A stretch of 10,328 nt of DNA from Ophiosphaerella korrae (Eukaryota; Ascomycota; Dothideomycetes; Pleosporales; Phaeosphaeriaceae), in contig JALNQF010000952.1 of the NCBI GenBank assembly GCA_028456385.1, positions 1 through 10,328 on the forward strand, written 5' to 3'. The position numbers were made by a program, and so were the translations under genes. Shown piece by piece: positions 1 to 8,769 of this stretch (within the stretch, counting starts at the first letter, position 1; each line of letters starts with the position of its first letter). The notes beneath the pieces were generated by a model. It saw nothing but the letters and a program-made list of their open reading frames with translations, was not told the origin of the DNA and made no database searches.

Positions 1-589
1 ATTACTATAAAGTAATAAAGATTAGTTATTTTAATAGATATATTTTAAGTATAATTAGGTTAAAATTTTATAAGTAGATATAGTAAAGATAAATATATTA
101 TACTATATAATTAAAGTAGATAAAGTTATTTAAAAGAAAAAAGTTAAAAAGATAGTATTAATATAGTATAGTAGAAGATAAAGAATTATAAAATAAAGAA
201 GATTATAATATATAAGAATTTACTACTAAAACTTAAAGAGATAATAAAGAAGTTATTATATAACGTATATTATTATAATATAGTAAGTAAAGTAAGTATA
301 TAGTAAGTAATAGTAGTATAAACTATAGTAAAGATAAAACTTAATTTTATAAATATTTAGAATATTATAAATAATAACTAGCTAATTTAAGAATTTAATT
401 CTATATAAGAAAGTAGTAAAATAAAGTAAAATAAGTTATATAGTAAAGAAGTTATAATAGTATAAAAAAGTAACTAATTAGTAGTAAATAGTAAAGAAGT
501 AAAAGTAGAGTAAAAGTTAGTATAAGAGAAAGATAGTATAGTATAAAAAAGTTATATTAGATAAATATATAAATAAGTAAAAAATAGAG
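1..589. other. AT-rich, C-poor gene-free flank (left)
   Basis: No gene, RNA or recognisable repeat boundary is visible. By eye the + strand holds only about a dozen C in 590 bases, while G is several times commoner and sits almost always after A. Short motifs such as agtaa, gtaaag and tagtag recur irregularly, but I could not define a repeat unit. The composition matches the right flank beyond 9437, so the two were probably one tract before the pogo-like element inserted at the TA at 590-591. It may be an older, fully decayed repeat; its identity cannot be read from the sequence. Confidence 0.6.
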
Positions 590-591
590 TA
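590..591. repeat. Putative TA target-site duplication, left copy of the pogo-like element
   Basis: A TA lies immediately outside the point where the left terminal inverted repeat stops matching the right one; its partner is TA at 9436-9437. TA duplication is the rule for Tc1/mariner elements. In such AT-rich sequence a TA is weak evidence on its own, so the boundary could be off by a few bases. Confidence 0.5.
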
Positions 592-638
592 ACGTATTCT
601 ATTAGTAAAGTAGCTATATTACTAAAATAGCTACTTTT
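592..638 (+). repeat. Left terminal inverted repeat of the pogo-like element
   Basis: The stretch matches the reverse complement of 9389-9435. Positions 595-638 are identical over 44 bp, and the outer three bases differ only as cg against ta, both transitions. It contains its own inverted repeat: an 11-bp arm at 607-617 pairs with 627-637 around a 9-base spacer. In Tc1/mariner elements such termini are the transposase binding and cleavage sites. Confidence 0.88.
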
Positions 639-686
639 TCTTAGTATAAAGAATACTACGTATAAATAATAATATAGTCTTAATAA

Positions 687-2168
687 AATAATATTTTAAC
701 TCTATAAGAAAGTAGAATTTAACTTAGGCTTTAGGCTTATATATTAGGCTATTTTTAGACTTTATAATACGCTACTATAGCTTTAAACGTATAATATTAG
801 TAGCTCTCTACTTAGCTTTATAGAATCCCTTATTAACGCGCTACTTAACTAAACTACTAGAAACTTACTATAATAGAAGAGTAAACTATTATATAGTATA
901 TTCTTAACTTTAATTTAAGAGGATTTACCCCCTAGTTATATAAAGTAGTAGATATAGTAGATAAGCTATTAGTAATACGTAGTAAAGAACTAGTTAAGAA
1001 GTACTAGCCTATATACTTTATAGCGTATATAGATAAGCTTAAGACTACCTTTAGTTAAGTAAAAGATTACTAGAGAATACTTTAAGAAGATCTAGTAGTT
1101 ATTAGTAGGTAGTTCTAGCTTGTATAGGATATAATAGCGACGTATAGCGTTAATCTAGATAATATCTATAACTTTAATAAGACTAGCTTTTAGATAAAAA
1201 TAATTAAGTTAATAAAAGTTGTTATAGGCTTAGAGAGGTATATAAGGCCTAATCTTATTTAGCTAAGTAATTATAAGTAGGTTATAGCTATTATAAGTAT
1301 CTACACTACTAGCTATATAACCTTACTATTTATTATCTATAAAGGACGCGTCTATATCTCTACTTAGTATAAGGAAATAGATATACTATGTAATTAGAAG
1401 ATCTCTATCTCTAAGAATAGATAGATAAATAATATACTTAGTCTTAAGTAGTTAAAGTACTTTAACGTATATATAAAGGCACGTTAAGTAAGGTTATACT
1501 AGCTACTTATCTTAGATAGCTATAAGAGCTACTTAAATTAAGATTTTAAGGACTACTACTTTAAAAACAAGATTCTAACGCTCTATATACTAGCCTATTT
1601 ATCTTATATCTTCTAGCTACTTAACGTTATCTACTTTTTACTATTAAAGCTTAAGTACTCCTAGTGCGTATAAGACTTAGTACGCTAGCGTATCTACTAT
1701 ATTAATAAAGAAGGCTTCTTTCTAGCTTTTAGAGACGTGTTTTTTAATGTATTTATATATAAAAATTATAAAAAGGCCTTTAAGGTATCTAGATTAGTTC
1801 TTATTAACGCGTAAGAAGTCTTTAATTACTTTAAAGTGTAGCTACGTACTTTACTAAGACTCCTACTACTAGAAACGCTGTAGTAGTTAAAGACTCTAAG
1901 TAATACGTATAAATTTAGCTCTTAGTTAAAGCTTATAAGTAGCTCTTTTATATAATTACTAGAATTAGCTTAGTAAAAGTTCTTATAGCTTATTAAAGGA
2001 GCTAAACTTATACTATATTAAAACGCTCTTATAAGCTCCTAGATTATAGAGCTTAAAGAGTAATTAGTAGAGATAATAAAGTATAAAACGCGTAAATAGA
2101 AGTAGATTTAGTATAGTAGTATATTAGAGTATAGTACTAGAGCGTTGTACGTAGTAATAAAGGCGTCT
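687..2168 (+). pseudogene. Pogo/Fot1-like DDE transposase, 5' part (RIP-decayed, split)
   Basis: This is the transposase that would cut and join the element ends in the nucleus. It reads in one frame (codons such as 1158-1160) with stops where Gln or Trp is expected. The order fits the pogo family: an N-terminal helix-turn-helix region (about 720-860), a CENP-B-type DNA-binding region from the GFTP motif at 921 to about 1130, then the DDE domain. The block DNIYNFNKTSF at 1158-1190 matches the family motif around the first catalytic Asp, here Asn (1176-1178). The second, in LILDSYKS, is kept (1515-1517). The third is Asn at 1623-1625, exactly 35 residues further on. The C-terminal segment to 2168 looks helical and Lys/Glu-rich. 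The original ATG is not recognisable; about 687 is where family-like sequence begins. The frame is cut at 2168 by the LTR element and resumes at 9154, for a total near 557 codons. Confidence 0.88.
2164..2168. repeat. Target-site duplication of the LTR element, left copy (cgtct)
   Basis: The 5 bases cgtct directly precede the TG that opens the 5' LTR and are repeated at 9149-9153 directly after the 3' LTR. Five-base duplications are standard for Ty3/Gypsy integrases. Both copies are unmutated, and the duplicated bases belong to the interrupted transposase gene. Confidence 0.92.
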
Positions 2169-2595
2169 TGTTATAGGTGTAATAAAAGAAATCGAGATAG
2201 AACTAATTAGTCCTAAGTTAGACGCTAACAAAGCATAGGACGAGTAAGGTAATAACCTTAATTAGGAAGCTACATATAACTAGGATACCTAGGTTAATCT
2301 ATAATCTATAGACTCTTAGTATTAATAGATTATAGATTAGGATAATCTATAATCTACTAGTCTTAGTAAATATAGATTATAGATTACAATAAGTATATAG
2401 TTAGTAGGATATATATTATTAGGATAGTATTAGTAATTTAATCTATTAACTACAGAACGCTAATACAAGATAGTTGTAAAACATCTTCTATTATTTATAG
2501 TTATTATAGATCCTAATACGAGCCTTTGTTATTATCTCTTAATCTACTAACTCCTATTATAAGTACCTATAGTCGACAATAAGTAGCTTATTATA
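2169..2595 (+). repeat. 5' LTR (427 bp)
   Basis: It aligns base for base with 8770-9148 except for one extra 48-bp block, a hairpin unit within 2295-2390. It opens with tgttatagg and ends cttattata, just before position 2596. By hand I count about 26 substitutions against the 3' LTR, all transitions. The 5' copy holds C or G at about 20 of the 26, so it is less decayed. An LTR normally carries the promoter and polyadenylation signal, but no specific element can be told apart in this AT-rich sequence. Confidence 0.93.
2295..2386. repeat. Two tandem hairpin units in the 5' LTR
   Basis: Unit 1 pairs 2295-2309 with 2325-2339 (15 bp perfect, 15-base loop). Unit 2 pairs 2343-2356 with 2373-2386 (14 bp perfect, 16-base loop). 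The left arms start 48 bp apart. The right arm of unit 1 and the left arm of unit 2 also form a near-continuous palindrome (2326-2356) around the 3 bases gga. The loops share tcttagta but otherwise differ by more than transitions, so the units are not a fresh duplication. The 3' LTR has one unit only. Confidence 0.9.
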
Positions 2596-2630
2596 CTTTG
2601 CTAATTTAGTTATTGTAAGAAGCAAAGTAT
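2593..2630 (+). promoter_or_regulatory. Stem-loop at the LTR/leader junction, where a primer-binding site is expected
   Basis: The bases 2593-2602 (atactttgct) pair perfectly with 2621-2630 (agcaaagtat) around an 18-base loop. The left arm begins in the last three bases of the LTR and covers the position where minus-strand synthesis should be primed. I see no TGG-type tRNA primer site directly after the LTR. Several fungal chromoviruses of the Tf1 type prime themselves with the 5' end of their own RNA, which may apply here, but this is inference. A partial complement to 2596-2604 lies in the LTR at 2225-2233 with two transition mismatches. Confidence 0.45.
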
Positions 2631-2656
2631 AAGTAGCGTATAGTCTAGCTAATAAG

Positions 2657-3700
2657 ATAGTAGAAAGTTTAACTAAATAATTAGGAAAAGCCCCTAGGAG
2701 TAGTCCTAAATTAGATAGTACTATATAGGAAACAATTAAAAGTTGTCTTAACTAACTAATTAACAATAAAGAAGATATAAAGATAGTAATTAACGCCTTA
2801 GAAATATAGAATAAAGAACTATAAGATTACGCAAAACAAAACAAGGTACAAATTAAGGTAATTATCTAAGAATAGAACTAGATAGAACTAATTACGCAAC
2901 GCCTAGTAATAAGCGCAACAAAGAAACTACTAAAGATACCTATTCTTAAGAAGTTTAATAGAATAAGAAAAAATCTAAGACCCTTTATTGTATTAGTATA
3001 ACTTTAGATAGATATATAAGCACTACACTTTAATATAGAAGAAAAGAAGGTAATATATATTAGGTTATACTTTAAAGAAGATATAATAAGATAGTATAAA
3101 CCTTACTAGATAGATTATATAATATATTTACTAATAACCTAGAAAGATAAAACTAGAGCTATTTTTAGAAGTTATAAATACTTTACTAAACGAATAAGAG
3201 TAGTGTTTAGAGATATAGATATTACTTAATAAGCTAAGGAGTAGCTAGAAAAGCTTATATAGAACTAGAGTATTTTAAAGTACGTATTATAGTTTAAATA
3301 ACTATTGTAAAATATAGAATAGAATAAGTTAGCTTTAATATTACGATTTAAACAAGGACTTAACTCTAAGATTTAATACAAGATAATATATATAGAAAAA
3401 CTACGAACACTAGAAGCTCTAAAGTAATAAGTAATATAAATTAATAACAATCTTTAAGAATAGAAAAAGAACAAGTATAGAGGTTACGCCTAGAACTATA
3501 ACAAGGGAGACCTAATAGTCCTTAATACTAATAAGGATAAGAAGAAAAAGAAGAATAAAAACTTTACGTACTTTAATTATAGTAAACTAAGCTACTATAT
3601 AAAAGACTACTAATTATAAAAGAAGAAAGATATAGTATATTATAAATATAGAAAACTAGGATACTTTGTAAAAGACTATAAAAGTAAGGACCTAAAAAAA
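2657..3700 (+). other. Gag region with two decayed CCHC zinc knuckles
   Basis: The first half resembles a retrotransposon capsid: a helical, Glu/Lys-rich N-terminus, then from about 2936 a KIPILKKFNR segment of the type that opens Gypsy capsid domains, followed by aromatic-rich helices to about 3450. Two knuckles of spacing C-x2-C-x4-H-x4-C follow in the same frame. In knuckle 1 the four ligand codons are 3569, 3578, 3593 and 3608; in knuckle 2 they are 3638, 3647, 3662 and 3677. All eight ligands are Tyr (TGC/TGT to TAC/TAT, CAC/CAT to TAC/TAT), exactly what C-to-T change on either strand gives. Confidence 0.85.
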
Positions 3701-4870
3701 GAAACTTAGTTAAAGACAACTAAGAAGAAGAAGGAAGTACTATAAGTATAGGCTAAACCCTAGAAGAAAGTAGCTAGGAGTAAAGAAATATAATATATAA
3801 TACTCTATTAGACTTTTTATTACAAAGACGACTACTATATATATCTTTCTAGTAAATAGGGAATAGGATACTTCTTATAATAGAAGTAGAAAGTAGTAGT
3901 AATAAAAGAAAATAGAACAAAAGCTTAGCTAGAAGAAATAGCCTAAGTAATAGACCTACTGATAGAAGATTTAGAAGGGGAAGAGCCTCTAGTACTACTA
4001 ATCTAGGCTAATAGACTAGTACTAGATAAAGAGACTACTATAACTACCTCTAAAGGACTATAAAGAAGCAAGAGACAAGTTAGTATAAAAGGTATAGAGT
4101 ATACCTAGCTAACTATATATAGCTACAATAACTATATAATAATAGATATAGAGGAATAAAACAAAGAATAGAAGTTCGTTTAGATATACTTAATAGTTAT
4201 AAGTATAGAGGAAGTGTATAAAGACTAAAAAGAACGTAATCTTAAAGAAACTAAGTTTATACTATTTTAAGAATAGATAAAGTAATATATAGTTATAGTA
4301 AGAAGAATACCTATATTAAAAGAATAGTAGTACCTTATAAGAAAAACGTAATAGATTAATAAAGCCTATACACTAAGAGTACTAATAGTGTACTATATCT
4401 TAATAATAGACACACCTAGAAAAGACAAGTACTAGGAAGGAGATAATAAGATAATAAATCTAAAACATCTAGTACACTTTAAAGTATTATAGATATTATA
4501 CCTAGACAAGAATTACGTTATATATAGAAGCCTTAAAGCAAATAATAACGTATAGCTAATAAGAAGAAGAGGCTATAACTATACGAGAGTAATTATAGTA
4601 GAAGATATCTAGGGATAGAAAATAACCCTAGAAGATAGATACGTAGTAGTAAGGCCTAGACTAAAATTAACAAAAAAATATATCTAAGGAAGACTATAGT
4701 ATAAATATATAAATAATAAATATCTAAAACACGAAGAATACAAACTTAAAGTAGGGCTATAGCCCTAGAAAGATAGACAATTTATAAAGATACCTAAGTA
4801 AGAAAAGCTAGAAGGTATAAGAGGCCTATATATCACGAAAATAGGTATATACTAAGGAAAGAAAGTACAG
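3680..4870 (+). other. Long linker between Gag knuckles and protease
   Basis: About 397 codons separate the second knuckle from the protease active site, in the same frame and with stops only of the Gln/Trp type. No domain is recognised with certainty. A block at 3812-3875 (TFYYKDDYYIYLSSK and the residues after it) looks like a conserved motif that I associate with fungal Gypsy Gag proteins, where Tyr would replace Cys and His. The later half has hydrophobic and charged stretches but no motif I know. The linker is long for this group. Confidence 0.5.
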
Positions 4871-5150
4871 TTAATAATTAATAGTAGAGCTACGAGAAAC
4901 TTTATATTAAAGAAGTTTATAGAAATACAAGGAATAAAATATATAACAAAGAAATACTCTTAATAACTAAGTATAATTAAAGGAAAACTATTCTAGAAAC
5001 TAATATAGTTTAAAATAGTACCTTTAATACTAAGACTAGAAAGACTAGAAATTAAGAATATAGTTATAGATATAACAACAATTAACAATAAACAAGATAT
5101 AATATTAGGAATGCTATAGTTATAGATAACTAACCTAAGAATTAATTAGA
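4862..5150 (+). other. Retroviral-type aspartic protease domain (decayed)
   Basis: The segment LIINSRATRNFI starting at 4871 matches the hydrophobic-D-S/T-G-A active-site motif of Gypsy proteases. The catalytic Asp is Asn (AAT, 4880-4882) and the Gly is Arg (AGA, 4886-4888), so the site is dead. A second hydrophobic strand with TTINNKQDIILGM (about 5076-5114) fits the later flap/ILG region of such proteases. The protease would process Gag-Pol. The domain edges are approximate. Confidence 0.78.
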
Positions 5151-5439
5151 GAATAGAGGAAATTAATTACTTAAGACAAGACATATTAAAAGCTAATATA
5201 AGTATACATAAAAGAGAATTCTTAGAAGAATATAAGAAATAGGAAAAATAGCTTATAGAGCTAGAAGACTACCTTCTAGAATATTAACTATAGGATTTAG
5301 CGATAGAACTAGAAGAAAGTAAAAACGTAGGATAGAGCCTAGTATACTAAAAAATAGAAGAAGAATCTAAAATTAAGTAAACGTTTATCTAAAACGTAAT
5401 AAAGAAAGGATAGATAAAAGAATCTAAATCCTTAGTAGT

Positions 5440-5970
5440 ATATAGACTAATATTTATAGATAAAAAAGAGATAAGTAATAAAAGACCTTGCGTAGATTTT
5501 AGGAAAACTAACGTAATTACTAACAAGAACTAATACCTACTACTACAAATAGATAGAATATAAGATAGACTACAAAAAGTAAGAGTCTTTATAAAACTAG
5601 ACATTTAGAACGCCTATTATTAGATTAGAATTAAAGAAGGTAATAAATAGAAAATAGTATTTAGAATATAGTATAAACTATATAAATACTTAGTTATACT
5701 ATTTAGCTTAATAAACGCACTAGTAGCATTCTAAGAAAGAATTAATATAGTATTAAGAGAGTACTTAGATATATTTATATTTATATACCTAGATAATATC
5801 TTTATCTTCTTAGAAATAGAGGAAGAATACGTACAATATATATATAAAGTACTAGAGAAACTAGTAGAAAATAAACTATTTCTTAAAATAAGGAAATGTA
5901 AATTTTATACAAAGAAAATAGATTTCCTTAGATTTATTATTAAACTAGGAAAAATCAAGATTAACTTAGA
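5440..5970 (+). other. Reverse transcriptase domain (decayed)
   Basis: The Gypsy RT blocks appear in order and in frame: RPCVDFRKTN near 5485-5514, KLDI with the motif A Asp kept at 5600-5602, LFSLINALVAF near 5699-5731, and YLDNIFIF at 5786-5809. The last is the YxDD motif with the first Asp kept (5792-5794) and the second changed to Asn (5795-5797). The segment LRFIIKLGKIKIN around 5927-5965 fits the end of the palm and start of the thumb. Several TAG/TAA codons interrupt it. Confidence 0.92.
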
Positions 5971-6179
5971 AAAGATTAGATTAATTAACAAGTAGCTAAC
6001 ACTAAGAAACCTAAAAGAGGTATAGTAGTTTTATAGGCTAGTAAACTTTTATAGAAAATTAATAATAGGATAGTCTAAAGATATAGAACTAATAATAAGA
6101 CTTATAAAAAAAGATACGCTATTTAAATAGATAAAAGAATACAATAAAGTATTTAGAAAAATTAAAAGAAAGTTTATAG

Positions 6180-6595
6180 AGAACCTAGTTATTAGAATAT
6201 ATAACCTAGACCTACTAGTAATAGTAAAAACAGATATATCTAATTTAGTCTATAGAATAGTACTAATATAAGAAGACCTAGAAACTAAAAAAGAATACTT
6301 AGTTAAATACTTCTCTAAGAAAATAAATATAGTAGAACTTAACTACCTAATCTATAATAAAGAGATATTAGTAATCTATAAAGTATTTAAATAATAGAGA
6401 GTATACCTATAAAGAGTAAAGTATTAGATAAAAGTCTATATAGACTATAAGAATCTTATAGAATTTATAATAAATAAAGAACTATTATAATACTATATAA
6501 GATAGTAGGAGTACCTATTAATATTTAATATAGAAATTATATATATAAAAAAGAAAGACAACTAATTTATAGACGCCTTTAGTAGAAGACTAGAC
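6180..6595 (+). other. RNase H domain (decayed, catalytic residues retained)
   Basis: The DEDD residues of retroelement RNase H are all still encoded: Asp at 6233-6235 in KTDIS, Glu at 6362-6364 in YNKEILVIYK, Asp at 6443-6445 in YIDYKNL, and the last Asp at 6572-6574 in FIDAFSR. This block order after a Gypsy RT is diagnostic. In-frame stops abolish translation although the active-site codons escaped mutation. Confidence 0.9.
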
Positions 6596-6841
6596 CTATA
6601 AGAAGAAGTAAACGTAACTAGTATAGTTCTAGTTAAGAATAAAGAAAGATACTTAGTCCTAAATATACTTAAGATAGCTATAACACTTAAAAGAATAAGT
6701 AGTAAGCTAGATAAATAGATTTAGAAAGTAATATAAGAAGTATCTAAAGAAATAAAGAAACTAGAAATTTAAAAAGGATTTATATAAGCTTATAGAAGAA
6801 TATACATTCTAAGTAAGATTTAAAGAGAATTTATATAATAA

Positions 6842-7760
6842 TTCTACGAATTACTAGTATATAGTTACTAAGGAATTAAGAAAATACTAGATAGACTACT
6901 ACAAGACTACTATATTCTAAAAGCAAGATAACTAGTAATAGAAGTACTACAAGACTATATAGAGTATAATAGGAATAAGTATAATAGATACGTACTATAT
7001 AGAATATTATAACTAGTAGAAATACTAGAATAACTATAGAGAGTTATTATAATAGACTTTATTACAAAACTACCTAATTCTAAAGACTTAATATTAGGAG
7101 TTAAATATAATAGAATTATAATAATAGTAAATAAACTTATAAAGTATATATACTTCTAACTATATAAAGAGAAAAGTAAGATAGAGGTTACTATATATTA
7201 GGTTCTAGGAACTATAATTAGTTAATATAGACTACTAGACAAAATTATTATAGATAGAGATATATAATTTATATTAAAATTATAGGGAATAATAATAGCA
7301 CAATTAGGAATACAATATACAATGTTTATAGTATATTAACTACAAATAGATAGATAGTTAGAATAAATAAATTAGATAGTAGAATAATACTTAAGATACT
7401 ATCTTAACTATAACTAAAATAACTAGGTATAGTTATTACTTATAGCATAGTTAGTATACAATAGCGCAAAGAATATAGTAATAAGAGTATTACTTTTTTT
7501 TACGAACTATAGATTTAAGCCTAATATATACTAGATACTAAGAAACTAGATATCTTAGTCTCTAAGAGGAGAAAACTTTGCTAATAGACTTAAAGATATA
7601 TATAACTAGTTAAGATAAGACGTAGAATTCCTATATAACTATATAGTAAAGTACTACAATAAAAAGTATAAAAAGAAACCTTAATTTAGAGAGAAAGAAA
7701 AAGTATAGTTAGTATAAAAGAATATTAAAAGTAAGCACCTAAGTTTAAAATTAGACTACG
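6842..7760 (+). other. Integrase: zinc-binding and DDE core (decayed)
   Basis: The N-terminal HHCC site is recognisable by spacing: ligand codons 6845, 6866, 6956 and 6965 give H-x6-H-x29-C-x2-C, and all four are Tyr. The core follows with Asp at 7055-7057 (IIIDFI), Asp at 7253-7255 (IIIDRD) and Glu at 7361-7363, with 35 residues between the second Asp and the Glu. All three catalytic residues are kept. The FTNYRFKPN block near 7500-7530 is typical of Gypsy integrases. The enzyme made the 5-bp cgtct duplication that flanks this copy. Confidence 0.92.
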
Positions 7761-7936
7761 TTAAGATAAGACTATATAAAATTAAGAAAGAAGTTACACT
7801 AGTTATATTTAGATTAAAGCTACTAAACAAGATAGAGATATACCTAATATTCTACGTAGCTCTACTAGAATAAGTACTATAGAACGTAGAACTACTAGTA
7901 TACAAAGTAGATACGTATAGAGAATAGGAAGAATAA

Positions 7937-8086
7937 GAAGTTAAGAAAATCTTATAGTACTAGCTCTACAATAGAAGAAATTACTACTTAGTAGAATAGA
8001 TAGGTATAGACAAGAAAGGACAACTATAGGAGAAAATATAGGAACTAGAGGATAATCTTAATTACCTTAAGAAACTAGAGGAGTTC
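7937..8086 (+). other. C-terminal chromodomain (decayed)
   Basis: After the integrase C-terminal region, the segment EVKKIL through NRRNYYLVE (about 7937-7999) and the end KKLEEF (to 8086) match the chromodomain layout found at the end of chromovirus integrases. Trp and Gln positions have become stops, including the expected aromatic after YLVE. In this lineage the chromodomain is thought to guide integration to heterochromatin, which fits a copy lying in gene-free AT-rich repeats. Confidence 0.8.
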
Positions 8087-8760
8087 TAAAATTAAAACCC
8101 TCTAGAACGCCTAGTAGTAAACTAAGAGAACTAATATTACTAATAATAGATAGAAAGGTAATAGGAATATTTAGCGTAGGACCTACTACAGCAATATTAA
8201 ACACCTTATCTAAGTCTAGCTTAGCTTCTAGAGCTACTAACTACTTAGCTAATTTCTTATTATTTAAGGCCTTTATCTTACAAAGACAAGAGAGATAAGC
8301 TTAATTCTCTATTAGCTTACTCTATACAAGCTCCTAGATATACTTATACTTAGCTTTAGCCTCTATAATTTAAGATAGTAATTTCTCTTAAGTTTAGTTA
8401 ATAGCTTTCTCTATTATTATTAAGCCTAGACGTAAGAATAAGTATAATAAACTTACACTTAGAAAGAGAAACGCTAAATATATTATAAGAACTACGTATA
8501 TTTATATAAATATACGCCTTATAAGCTTTACTATTATTTATAGAAATAATATAAAAAAGAGACTTAGGGTTTAACTTAGAAGAAGTATAACAAGAGTAAG
8601 GAAACATTTTAATACTATTACGTAATACGTAATTAGTAAGGAGATAGTAACAACGTATAGATAAAATAGGTATAAGAGAGGATAAAGAACTCTATATTAA
8701 CGAAGAAACTAGACTAATAACTCTAGCTCTAAGATAAGAAAACTAGGACCTACCTAAGAG
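8067..8760 (-). pseudogene. Antisense ORF between pol and 3' LTR: cysteine-cluster-like plus helical protein (decayed)
   Basis: On the minus strand a coding-like frame runs from about 8760 (LLGRS, then a TAG) through SSLSSLIPILSIRCYYLLTN and a PYSCY segment at 8587-8601. Numbered from the Met at 8605-8607, Tyr at residues 4, 7, 29, 32 and 41 have the spacing C-x2-C-x21-C-x2-C-x8-C, the pattern left when a fungal Cys cluster undergoes TGC/TGT-to-TAC/TAT change. That frame stops at 8398-8400. A coding-like continuation shifted by one base begins near the (ATT)3 run at 8412-8422. It is rich in Lys, Glu and Ala, with stops where Gln fits (ELV*SKLIEN*A, KALNNKKLAK*LVALEAKL), which suggests a long helix or coiled coil. 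It can be followed to about 8067, overlapping the end of pol. I recall fungal hypothetical proteins with a similar Cys-cluster plus coiled-coil layout, but cannot name a function. Both ends are uncertain. Confidence 0.6.
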
Positions 8761-8769
8761 AAGAGATAG
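8756..8769 (+). other. Polypurine tract before the 3' LTR
   Basis: The bases aagagaagagatag end directly at the TG of the 3' LTR. A purine run here is the expected RNase H-resistant primer for plus-strand DNA synthesis. The single T may have been there originally, and the final tag could be a mutated tgg. Confidence 0.82.

Larger units (their letters stand above)
2657..8125 (+). pseudogene. Gag-Pol polyprotein of the Ty3/Gypsy chromovirus (RIP-decayed)
   Basis: One frame (codons starting at positions that leave remainder 2 on division by 3) carries every domain from the Gag zinc knuckles at 3569 to the chromodomain at 8086. No frame change is needed, so Gag and Pol were probably one fused polyprotein of about 1820 codons. 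The start is a guess: ATA at 2657, followed by GTA GAA AGT, looks like a mutated ATG 61 bases after the LTR. The end near 8125 follows the last coding-like residues. Dozens of TAA and TAG codons replace Gln or Trp. The catalytic residues of RNase H and integrase survive, while protease and the reverse transcriptase second Asp are changed. The product would have formed the virus-like particle and copied and integrated the element; this copy cannot. Confidence 0.9.

Noticed and set aside
1..589. Possible coding region or host gene in the left flank
   Set aside because: No frame shows family motifs, stops are dense in every frame, and the sequence is almost C-free; nothing supports a gene.
2295..2386. 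CRISPR array or operator cluster
   Set aside because: There are only two units, they are palindromic with related loops rather than unique spacers, and they lie inside an LTR.
2593..2630. Rho-independent terminator
   Set aside because: The stem is AT-rich, there is no U-run after it, and the context is a eukaryotic retrotransposon leader.
2657..8125. Alternative genetic code (TAG/TAA read as Gln) instead of a pseudogene
   Set aside because: Stops also replace Trp (TGG to TAG), and Cys, His, Gly and Asp positions have changed to Tyr, Arg/Ser and Asn. LTR differences are all transitions. C-to-T mutation explains everything; a code change does not.
8398..8607. The 69-codon minus-strand ORF taken as a complete intact gene
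   Set aside because: Coding-like sequence continues upstream of its ATG in the same frame (to about 8760) and downstream in another frame. Its Cys positions look mutated to Tyr, so it is a fragment of a decayed longer ORF, not a complete small gene.
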